In this document: positions 6,332 through 12,033 of the stretch, one piece after another
How the letters are laid out: each line of letters begins with the position of its first letter
How positions within the stretch are numbered: position 1 is the first letter of the stretch
DNA from: DASQHY01 sp036390175
GTDB taxonomy: Bacteria > Acidobacteriota > Terriglobia > Acidiferrales > UBA7541
Assembly (NCBI GenBank): GCA_036390175.1
Contig: DASWCG010000098.1
Coordinates: 1 to 12,033 of the forward strand
Direction of reading: 5' to 3'
Length of the DNA: 12,033 nucleotides
Program-made: the position numbers and the translations under genes
Notes under the pieces: model-generated
Seen by the model: the letters and a program-made list of their open reading frames with translations, nothing else
What the model was told of the DNA's origin: nothing
The model's database searches: none

Positions 6332-7335
6332 ACCGCCCGGCCCCTTCCCAAACGAAATTGCTGATCTGCGTCTGGCATCCATTCACGGAATGGCGCCCCA
6401 AGCCCATGATGGCCGAGGCCATCCGGCAGCGCTGGCCGGAAATGAAGGTGGTCCACCTGCCGAATTACGACCGCCTTCCGGAAGAATTGCCGGACGCGGA
6501 TATTTTTGTCGGTTATTCGCTGCGGGCGAAGCAGCTTCCGCAGGCTCGTAAGCTAAAGTGGATTCACTCGACAGCGGCGGGCGTTGCGCAATTGATGTAT
6601 CCCGAGCTGCGCGACTCCGGCATCCTCGTCACCAATCCCAGTGGGATATTCTCCGAGCCCATGGCCGAGCACACCATCGGTCTGATGATTGCTCTGGCGC
6701 GCAATTTCCCCGGCGCCGTGAGGCATCAAGATCAGCGCCGCTGGGCGCAACAGGAGCTCTGGGACAAGCCGCAGCATTTGACGGAACTCGGGAGCAAAAC
6801 GCTTTTGATCGTCGGCTTCGGCTCGATTGGGCAGGAGTTGGCGCGAGCAGCCAGGGCGTTGCGCATGCGCGTTTGGGGAGTGAGCCGTTCCGGACGCGGC
6901 GACACGACGTTCGCCGAGAAGATAATTCCTGTTTCGCAGCTCGATGACGCGCTGGCCGAAACCGACTTCGTGGTGATTGCTGCGCCGGAAACACCGGAGA
7001 CAAAACATCTGATCGGCGCGCAGCAGCTCGCGCGCATGAAGCGCTCGGCATTCCTCATCAACATCGCGCGCGGCTCGCTGCTCGAAGAGGGCGCGCTCGT
7101 CGCCGCGCTCGAACGCGGCGAAATAGCAGGGGCGGCGCTGGATGTCGCCGCCGCCGAACCGCTGCCGCCGGAGAGTCCCTTGTGGACGGCACAGAACGTT
7201 CTGATCACGCCGCATACCAGTGCCGTGAGCGACCGGCTGTGGCCCCGTCAGACCGCGCTGCTGCTCGAACTCCTGGAACGCTGGTTCAGCGGGCGGGAAC
7301 TCTTCAACATTGTGGATTTTCAGCGGGGATACTGA
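6328..7335 (+). CDS. D-2-hydroxyacid dehydrogenase (GhrA/SerA-like superfamily)
   Basis: This 335-residue protein has the two-domain fold of D-2-hydroxyacid dehydrogenases, which interconvert 2-keto and D-2-hydroxy acids. The nucleotide site is LIVGFGSIGQE (Gly163/165/168). The catalytic trio is Arg248 (INIARGSLL), Glu277 (LDVAAAEPLP) and His296 (ITPHTSAVSD). After the second strand of the Rossmann fold it reads GVSRSGR, with arginines where NAD-specific members carry an acidic residue, so NADPH preference is likely, as in glyoxylate/hydroxypyruvate reductases. It lacks the C-terminal ACT regulatory domain of many SerA enzymes. The ATGA overlap with gpmI ties it to that operon. Hydroxypyruvate, glyoxylate or 3-phosphoglycerate are reasonable substrates, but the sequence does not decide. 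Confidence 0.9.
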   Translation: MNRPAPSQTKLLICVWHPFTEWRPKPMMAEAIRQRWPEMKVVHLPNYDRLPEELPDADIFVGYSLRAKQLPQARKLKWIHSTAAGVAQLMYPELRDSGILVTNPSGIFSEPMAEHTIGLMIALARNFPGAVRHQDQRRWAQQELWDKPQHLTELGSKTLLIVGFGSIGQELARAARALRMRVWGVSRSGRGDTTFAEKIIPVSQLDDALAETDFVVIAAPETPETKHLIGAQQLARMKRSAFLINIARGSLLEEGALVAALERGEIAGAALDVAAAEPLPPESPLWTAQNVLITPHTSAVSDRLWPRQTALLLELLERWFSGRELFNIVDFQRGY

Positions 7336-7347
7336 GCGTTGCGCTTC

Positions 7348-7364
7348 CGGAGAAAAACTCTCCG
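7348..7364. terminator. Hairpin between convergent genes (possible bidirectional terminator)
   Basis: CGGAGA-AAAAC-TCTCCG forms a perfect 6-bp stem with a 5-base loop. It fills most of the 30-base gap between the convergent dehydrogenase and VWA genes. No U-run follows it on either strand, so it is not a textbook intrinsic terminator. The position between two converging stops is the main support. Confidence 0.4.
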
Positions 7365-7365
7365 C

Positions 7366-8469
7366 TCAGTCGCCCACGTTCCCTTTTGGCACGATGTAAC
7401 CCTCGCGCGCGTAGACCACCAATTTCTGTACCTTCCCTTTATGGTCTTTCACTTCGAGGGGCGTGCCGTCGGGATTGACCAACTGCACCTTGATCTTGCG
7501 CAGTTTGCCGTCGTGCGCCTTGTTGGTTGGCGTGTAGGCCAGGCTGTACTGGTTGCGAAGGCTGTTGACCACATCCTGGAAGATGCCGGGCATCTCCCCC
7601 TGAAACTGAGGATGCCAGGCATGCCCGCCCGTCATGCTGGCGAAGGTGTTTAGCTGGTTCTCGGCCTGGTAATAGGACATGCGTCCGATGCTGCCGATCA
7701 TCCCGTGGCTGTCAAGGTACTCAATATAATCGTGGGACATGCCGATGCAATAGATGGTGACGTCGGTCTGACGAATCTCCTTGATGGTTTGGTCCAGCGT
7801 GTGTTTGCTGAAGGTATCCAGGCCGGAGGCCAGCAGCAAGATGGATTTCTTTCCCTTGATGCCCTTCAGCCGGTCCAGCGTGTCCAGCAAAGCGTCGAAA
7901 ACGTTCGACTCACTAAACCCGGGAAAGTACAAATGCGCGACTGCGTCCTTGATTTCTTCCTTGTTCTGCGTGAAGTCCACTTCGACGCGGGGCTTAAGAT
8001 CGAACGTTACCAACGCAACCCAGTCTTTTTGGTTCAAGTGGTTGACAAAATCGTACGCCGTATACAGCGCCTTACCCGCAAAAAAGCCGTAGCCGACCTT
8101 GCTGAATTCCATCAGGATGACCATGGTGATAGGCGCATCCGTGGGAGCGAAATTGGTGATGGTCTGCGGCACGCCGTCCTCGAGGACGCGGAAGTTTTCC
8201 TTTTTCAAGCCGGTGATAATGTCCCCGTGCTGCGTGGTGGCTACAACGTCCACGGTGACGACGGGGACTTCCACAGAAATGGCGAATTCCCCCGGCTTCT
8301 CTTCCTTTTGCGGTTCCTGCTTCTGCGGCTCCTGCTTCTTCGGCTCCTTCTTTTGCTCTTGTCCGGCGGCCTGCCGCGAAGGAGGCTGCGCGCCGAGGTT
8401 GTTCGCGGGAATCAGCAGAGAAATCAAAGCGGCAACCAAAAAGAAATTGCGAAGAATATGCTTCAGCAT
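7366..8469 (-). CDS. Secreted VWA-domain protein, Acidobacteria type (TIGR03436-like)
   Basis: The 367-residue precursor starts at ATG 8469, chosen because AGAGGA lies 7 bases upstream and a signal peptide follows at once (basic MLKHILRN, hydrophobic 9-20, likely cleavage at LGA-Q after residue 27). Residues about 36-60 are a charged Lys/Glu/Gln/Pro linker. Then comes a strand-rich stretch with LKKENFRVLEDGVPQTITNF, typical of acidobacterial VWFA-related proteins, and a VWA fold at about 114-310. The metal-site motif DxSxS reads MEFSKVG (120-126), so Asp is replaced by Glu and the second Ser by Val; metal binding may be weak or lost. The family is abundant in Acidobacteriota and of unknown function, presumably extracytoplasmic protein contacts. 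Convergent with the dehydrogenase gene and divergent from the M20 peptidase gene. Confidence 0.9.
   Translation of the reverse strand: MLKHILRNFFLVAALISLLIPANNLGAQPPSRQAAGQEQKKEPKKQEPQKQEPQKEEKPGEFAISVEVPVVTVDVVATTQHGDIITGLKKENFRVLEDGVPQTITNFAPTDAPITMVILMEFSKVGYGFFAGKALYTAYDFVNHLNQKDWVALVTFDLKPRVEVDFTQNKEEIKDAVAHLYFPGFSESNVFDALLDTLDRLKGIKGKKSILLLASGLDTFSKHTLDQTIKEIRQTDVTIYCIGMSHDYIEYLDSHGMIGSIGRMSYYQAENQLNTFASMTGGHAWHPQFQGEMPGIFQDVVNSLRNQYSLAYTPTNKAHDGKLRKIKVQLVNPDGTPLEVKDHKGKVQKLVVYAREGYIVPKGNVGD
8310..8354 (-). repeat. Three 15-bp tandem units encoding a Lys/Glu/Gln/Pro linker
   Basis: Three consecutive 15-base units (plus-strand GCGGTTCCTGCTTCT, GCGGCTCCTGCTTCT, TCGGCTCCTTCTTTT) encode pentapeptide repeats of the KQEPQ/KKEPK type. 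They form the flexible linker between the signal peptide and the folded part of the VWA protein. The first two units differ at one base, so slippage expansion is plausible and unit number may vary between strains. Confidence 0.75.
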
Positions 8470-8590
8470 GATGGAATCCTCTCTCTCCGGGATGCTGCCA
8501 CGAAATTTTCCTGGACGCAATCTCGCAGGGGGCGAGGCCGCGGGAGGCCTTGGCTCCCATCGTTGCGGGAAGGAAACGGCAAACGCTCAC

Positions 8591-8606
8591 TTGGCACGCT
8601 TCCCGC
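8591..8606 (+). promoter_or_regulatory. Possible sigma-54 (-24/-12) promoter for the M20 peptidase gene
   Basis: TTGGCACG-CTTC-CCGC matches all eight bases of the -24 half of the sigma-54 consensus and keeps the GG and GC dinucleotides at the required spacing. The -12 half differs at two positions (CCGC instead of TTGC). It points toward the peptidase start, with expected transcription start about 60 bases upstream of the ATG at 8677. No activator site was recognised and no sigma-54 activator is in the window, so this is only a candidate. Confidence 0.3.
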
Positions 8607-8676
8607 GCACCCTCATGTTAGTATGAAGCGTTTTGCGGTCGAGAAGTTTCCTCAAACTTTCTGGGGGTAACGTTCC

Positions 8677-10128
8677 ATGAGTCTTCGCAAGGGCCGCCCG
8701 GTGTGCGGTGTCCTGTTCTTGTTTGCCGTGATGTGGGCGGCTGGCGTGCCGCTCCGCGCGCAGGCGCCGGCCGCGGCGCAACCGTCGCCGAGCGCACTGG
8801 CGAAAGTCTCTGATGATGCCGTCAGATGGCTGAGGCAACTGCTGACTATCAACACGACCAATCCCCCGGGAAATGAGGCCAAGGCCGCGGAGTACATCAA
8901 GGAAATTCTCGCGGCGGAAGGCATCCCGTCGGAAACTCTGGAAGTGACGCCGGGCCGCAGCGCCGTGGTGGCCAGACTCCGTTCTTCGGCGCTGCCGGAT
9001 CCCGCGCGCGCGCTGCTGCTGCTCGGACATCTCGACGTGGTGGGTGTGGACAAATCGAAATGGTCGGTGGACCCTTTCGGCGCGGTCCTCAAGGATGGGT
9101 ACATCTACGGCCGCGGAGCCATTGATGACAAGGGAATGGTCGCGGCCAATCTTGCCGTGTTTGTGGCGCTGAAGCGCTCGGGAGTGCGGCTGGAGCGCGA
9201 CGTCATCTTCCTGGCGAGCGCCGACGAGGAGCAGGGCGGCGACGCAAGCATCAAAACGCTCATCGCCAGGTACTGGGACAAGTTTGCGTCGGGATTTGCC
9301 ATCAATGAAGGCGGCCGCGTGCTGGCCAAGGACGGCAAGGTGCAGTACGTGGGCATTCAGGCCAGCGAGAAGGTCCCCTACAACGTCACCGTCATCGCCA
9401 CGGGAACGTCGGGCCACGCATCGATCCCGCGGAAAGACAACGCCGTGGTGCACCTGGCCGAAGCGATTGCGAAGATCGCCGCGTATCAGCCACCGGCGCA
9501 TCCGAGCGTGATTGTGCGGCGTTATTTCGAGCAGATTGCCAGGATCCAGGACCCGGAAACGAATAAATGGATGCGCGCGCTCGAAACGCCGGATCGCGCC
9601 GAGCACGCCGCCAGAGTTCTTTCGGACATGAATCCCACGTGGAGTTCGATGTTGCACGATTCGATTGCGCCCACCATGCTCGAGGGCGGAATACGCGCCA
9701 ACGTGGTGCCGTCGGAAGCGCGCGCCAATCTCAACATCCGGCTCTTGCCGGGGGACCTGATTGACCCGCTCGTCGCCGAACTGAAAAAAGCCGTGAACGA
9801 TCCGCAGATCCGCTTCGAAGTCCAGCGAGACCCGGGGCTGAACGCGCCGCCGTCTTCCATCGAATCGGACCTCTACAAGTCCATCGAACGCAGCAGCGCG
9901 CGCATATTTCCCGACGCCGTTGTGGTCCCCTACCAATCCACCGGCGCCACGGACTCCGCGCAGCTTCGTTTTCACAACGTGCAGGCTTACGGCCTGCTTC
10001 CCTTTCCTCTAGTCGAAGAGGACGAACGGCGGATGCACGCGGACGACGAGCGCATCCCGCTCGCTTCGTTCCAGAAAGGGATCGAGTTTCTCTACCGCGT
10101 AGTGGCGGAATTCGCGCAGTCAAGGTAG
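8677..10128 (+). CDS. Exported M20-family metallopeptidase / amidohydrolase
   Basis: The 483-residue precursor begins with a signal peptide (SLRKGR, hydrophobic core 9-23, likely cleavage at LRA-Q near residue 28), so it should act in the periplasm or outside. The di-zinc M20 site is complete: His118 and Asp120 (LGHLDVVG), Asp150/Asp151 (GRGAIDDKG), catalytic base Glu184 with ligand Glu185 (SADEEQGG), Glu211 (INEGG) and His454 (RMHADDERIP). The dimerisation-domain motif GTSGHAS lies at 243-249. The family removes amino acids or acyl groups from peptides and N-acyl amino acids; this layout is nearest the carboxypeptidase S/PM20D1-like group, but the substrate is not readable. GGGGG lies 9 bases before the ATG. 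The stop is 4 bases before the pyruvate kinase start, so both are probably co-transcribed. Confidence 0.92.
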   Translation: MSLRKGRPVCGVLFLFAVMWAAGVPLRAQAPAAAQPSPSALAKVSDDAVRWLRQLLTINTTNPPGNEAKAAEYIKEILAAEGIPSETLEVTPGRSAVVARLRSSALPDPARALLLLGHLDVVGVDKSKWSVDPFGAVLKDGYIYGRGAIDDKGMVAANLAVFVALKRSGVRLERDVIFLASADEEQGGDASIKTLIARYWDKFASGFAINEGGRVLAKDGKVQYVGIQASEKVPYNVTVIATGTSGHASIPRKDNAVVHLAEAIAKIAAYQPPAHPSVIVRRYFEQIARIQDPETNKWMRALETPDRAEHAARVLSDMNPTWSSMLHDSIAPTMLEGGIRANVVPSEARANLNIRLLPGDLIDPLVAELKKAVNDPQIRFEVQRDPGLNAPPSSIESDLYKSIERSSARIFPDAVVVPYQSTGATDSAQLRFHNVQAYGLLPFPLVEEDERRMHADDERIPLASFQKGIEFLYRVVAEFAQSR

Positions 10129-10132
10129 CGAG

Positions 10133-11578
10133 TTGGCAATCCCCGAACCCATGACCTTCCGGCGCTCCAAGATCGTGTGCACCCTGGGTCCGGCGAGCCG
10201 TTCGGCAGACATGCTGGACCGCCTGATGCGGGCGGGCATGGACGTGGCGCGGCTGAATTTTTCGCATGGCACGCACGCCGAACACGCGCAGACAATCGCC
10301 CGGGTCCGCGAAGCTTCGGGCCGTTTGGAAAAACCCATTGCTATCTTGGCGGACTTGCAAGGTCCGAAAATCCGCACCGGACCGCTTGCCGGCGGCGGAC
10401 CGGTGGTTCTGCGCGCGGGCCAGAAGTTTACGCTCACAACGCAGCGGATACTCGGAGACGCTTCCGGCGTCAGCACGACGTACCGCGGGCTGCCTCATGA
10501 TGTTCGCAAAGGCAACCGCATCCTTCTTTCCGACGGGCTCATCGAGCTGCGCGCGCTCCAGACGCATCCCGGCCGCGTGGTCTGCGAAGTCGTCAACGGA
10601 GGAGAGCTCGGGGAACACAAAGGGATCAACCTGCCGGGCGTGAATCTGCGCGTCCCCGGGATCACGCCGAAGGACCGCAAAGACCTGGCGTTCGCGCTTT
10701 CCCGGGGGGTGAATTATGTGGCCGTGAGTTTTGTCCGCCACGCCGAAGATGTTCTTGCCGCCAAGGCCGCCATTCTGCACGCCGGCAAAGATACACCCGT
10801 CATCGCCAAACTGGAAAAGCCGGAGGCCATCGAAAATCTCGATGAAATCCTGCGCGTCGCCGATGCCGTGATGGTGGCGCGAGGCGACCTGGGAGTGGAG
10901 ATGAGCCCCGAGCGCGTGCCCGTGGTGCAGAAGCATATTATCGCGCGCGCGCTCGAGTTCCGCCGGCCGGTGATCACCGCGACACAAATGCTCGAATCCA
11001 TGACGCACAACCCGCGGCCGACTCGCGCCGAAGCTTCCGACGTGGCCAACGCCATCTTCGACGGCTCGGATGCGGTGATGCTTTCGGCGGAAACGGCCAC
11101 CGGCCGGTATCCGGTGGAATCGGTACAAATGATGGCGCGGATTATTGGCGAGGCCGAAGAGAGTATCGAAGAGTTCCCGCGCCCGAAGCACTCCAGCCAG
11201 TTGAATATCGCCGAAACCACCTGCGAGCTAATCACTCATGCTTCGGATGAACTGCACATGAAGGTCATCGCGGTGTTCACCAACAGCGGCTCGACGGCGC
11301 GGCTCATTTCCAGATACCGTCCGGGCGCGCCCATCGTGGCATTCTCCCCGCAAAGCGAAACGCGGCGGCGCTTGAGTCTCATCTGGGGCGTGCTCCCGCG
11401 GAGCATCGCGGCGATCCGGGACATTGACAGCCTGGCGGCCATCGCCGAAAAACGCCTTCTCGAAGAAAAACTGGTGCGGCGCGGCGACGTCATCGGAATC
11501 GTCGCCGGCACGCCCATGGGAATCCGCGGCACCACCAACTTCATGAAGTTTCACGTCATCGGCGGGCCGACGCGGTAA
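10133..11578 (+). CDS. pyk: Pyruvate kinase
   Basis: This enzyme converts phosphoenolpyruvate and ADP to pyruvate and ATP, the last step of glycolysis. The 481-residue length is normal. Motifs are KIVCTLGPAS, ARLNFSHG (Arg40, Asn42, Ser44), LADLQGPKIRTG, the B domain (about 85-170), SRGVNYVAVSFVR, the signature VIAKLEKPEAI with Lys226 and metal ligand Glu228, MVARGDLGVE with Asp252, TATQMLESM with Thr283, RAEASDVANAIFDGSDAVML, and a full C-terminal domain. No phosphohistidine (PEP-utiliser) extension is present. TTG 10133 is taken as start because AGG lies 7 bases upstream, within the preceding stop region; ATG 10151, six codons later, is the alternative but has no ribosome site. It follows the exported M20 peptidase gene by 4 bases. 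Confidence 0.96.
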   Translation: MAIPEPMTFRRSKIVCTLGPASRSADMLDRLMRAGMDVARLNFSHGTHAEHAQTIARVREASGRLEKPIAILADLQGPKIRTGPLAGGGPVVLRAGQKFTLTTQRILGDASGVSTTYRGLPHDVRKGNRILLSDGLIELRALQTHPGRVVCEVVNGGELGEHKGINLPGVNLRVPGITPKDRKDLAFALSRGVNYVAVSFVRHAEDVLAAKAAILHAGKDTPVIAKLEKPEAIENLDEILRVADAVMVARGDLGVEMSPERVPVVQKHIIARALEFRRPVITATQMLESMTHNPRPTRAEASDVANAIFDGSDAVMLSAETATGRYPVESVQMMARIIGEAEESIEEFPRPKHSSQLNIAETTCELITHASDELHMKVIAVFTNSGSTARLISRYRPGAPIVAFSPQSETRRRLSLIWGVLPRSIAAIRDIDSLAAIAEKRLLEEKLVRRGDVIGIVAGTPMGIRGTTNFMKFHVIGGPTR

Positions 11579-11580
11579 CT

Positions 11581-11599
11581 CACCGGCGAATTCGCGGTG
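11581..11599. terminator. Hairpin between convergent pyk and rhomboid genes
   Basis: CACCGGCGAATTCGCGGTG folds into a 7-bp stem with one bulged G and an AATT loop. It fills the 21-base gap between the pyk stop and the rhomboid stop. There is no clear U-run on either side, so termination strength is uncertain. Its place between converging genes matches the hairpin at 7348-7364. Confidence 0.4.
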
Positions 11600-12033
11600 C
11601 TAATTGACCCAGCGATCGGGCCGCGGCGGCGGTTCGTTCTTGTGGTCGCGCATGTACACTTCGAACTTCCGGCGAGTGCGTTTCAATTTCCAGTCTGTGT
11701 AGCGGTTGCGCGCCCGATAGAGGAACGACCCGCGCCGGAGATAAACGTAGCCGACCAGCATGCCGCCGAGATGGCAGATGTGCGCAACGTTGTCGCCGCC
11801 GGAGCCCAGCGTGCTGAAAAACTCGATCGCACCCATCACCGCGACGTACGGCCGCATGGCAATCGTTATGGGAAACGGAATCAACCAGATCTGACGGTCC
11901 GGGAAAAGGATGGCGTTCGCAATCAGAATTCCGAAAATTGCGCCGGAGGCGCCGATGGTGGGAGTGACGGAAGGCGCGCTTCCCCAAAAAATGGGGATGG
12001 TTTTGACAATCACATTGATCAGGCCCGCCCCAA
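11600..12033 (-). CDS. Rhomboid family intramembrane serine protease (5' end beyond window)
   Basis: The frame is open to the right edge and ends in TAG at 11600, giving the C-terminal 144 residues. The catalytic serine sits in IGASGAIFG (codon 11945-11947) at the start of a membrane helix. The catalytic histidine is in CHLGGMLVG (codon 11771-11773), with the GxxxG-type packing of the last core helix. Rhomboids cut membrane proteins within the bilayer. A basic hydrophilic tail of about 45 residues (YLRRGSFLYRARNRY onward, ending PPPRPDRWVN) follows the last helix and should face the cytoplasm. An in-frame GTG at 12011-12013 falls inside a hydrophobic segment and is not taken as the start, because the N-terminal helices must lie upstream. 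Substrates are unknown. Confidence 0.92.
   Translation of the reverse strand, partial: GAGLINVIVKTIPIFWGSAPSVTPTIGASGAIFGILIANAILFPDRQIWLIPFPITIAMRPYVAVMGAIEFFSTLGSGGDNVAHICHLGGMLVGYVYLRRGSFLYRARNRYTDWKLKRTRRKFEVYMRDHKNEPPPRPDRWVN

Noticed and set aside
8542..8558. Imperfect hairpin GGGAGGCCTTGGCTCCC in the divergent spacer
   Set aside because: Only a 5-bp clean stem with mismatches inside, no link to a gene end or known RNA element.
8587..9975. Minus-strand open frame of about 462 codons opposite the M20 peptidase
   Set aside because: Arg/His-rich translation without domains, opposite an intact metallopeptidase.
9731..11191. Minus-strand open frame of about 486 codons opposite the M20 peptidase and pyk
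   Set aside because: It spans the junction of two strong plus-strand genes and shows no motif; a GC-rich shadow.
11580..11987. Second minus-strand frame over the rhomboid gene
   Set aside because: The neighbouring frame contains the GASG serine and HLGG histidine motifs; this one has none.

Overview
The window is a GC-rich, tightly packed bacterial chromosome segment, most likely from an Acidobacteriota member. The best taxonomic pointer is a secreted von Willebrand factor A-like protein of the type seen very often in that phylum (TIGR03436-like), next to ordinary housekeeping genes with short gaps and ATGA overlaps. I see no tRNA, rRNA, CRISPR array, insertion sequence or phage gene, and no composition break suggesting recent transfer.

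Layout. (i) 1-2101, minus strand: an ECF-type sigma factor overlaps by 4 bases a large membrane protein that runs off the left edge. That protein reads continuously as an anti-sigma zinc finger (zf-HC2), two membrane segments, a signal-peptide-like third segment, an eight-turn bactofilin-like beta-helix, and further membrane segments. (ii) 2102-2420, divergent spacer with a perfect 17-bp palindrome, a doubtful 39-codon hydrophobic ORF and a small hairpin. (iii) 2421-7335, plus strand: a compact four-gene set, homoserine dehydrogenase (no ACT domain), class V aminotransferase (VC1184/TIGR01976-like, no cysteine-desulfurase cysteine), phosphoglycerate mutase GpmI, and a D-2-hydroxyacid dehydrogenase. 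(iv) 7366-8469, minus strand: the secreted VWA-like protein with a degenerate metal site. (v) 8677-11578, plus strand: an exported M20 metallopeptidase followed after 4 bases by pyruvate kinase. (vi) 11600-12033, minus strand: the C-terminal part of a rhomboid protease, cut by the right edge.

How the genes may work together. GpmI and pyruvate kinase are two lower-glycolysis enzymes (3-phosphoglycerate to 2-phosphoglycerate; phosphoenolpyruvate to pyruvate), but they lie in separate transcription units split by the convergent VWA gene. The four-gene set links the 3-phosphoglycerate branch point with amino-acid and hydroxy-acid metabolism. The sigma/anti-sigma pair looks like a cell-envelope sensing module in which the sensor is a periplasmic beta-helix. 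This pair is the most unusual item in the window and the best candidate for a little-described system.
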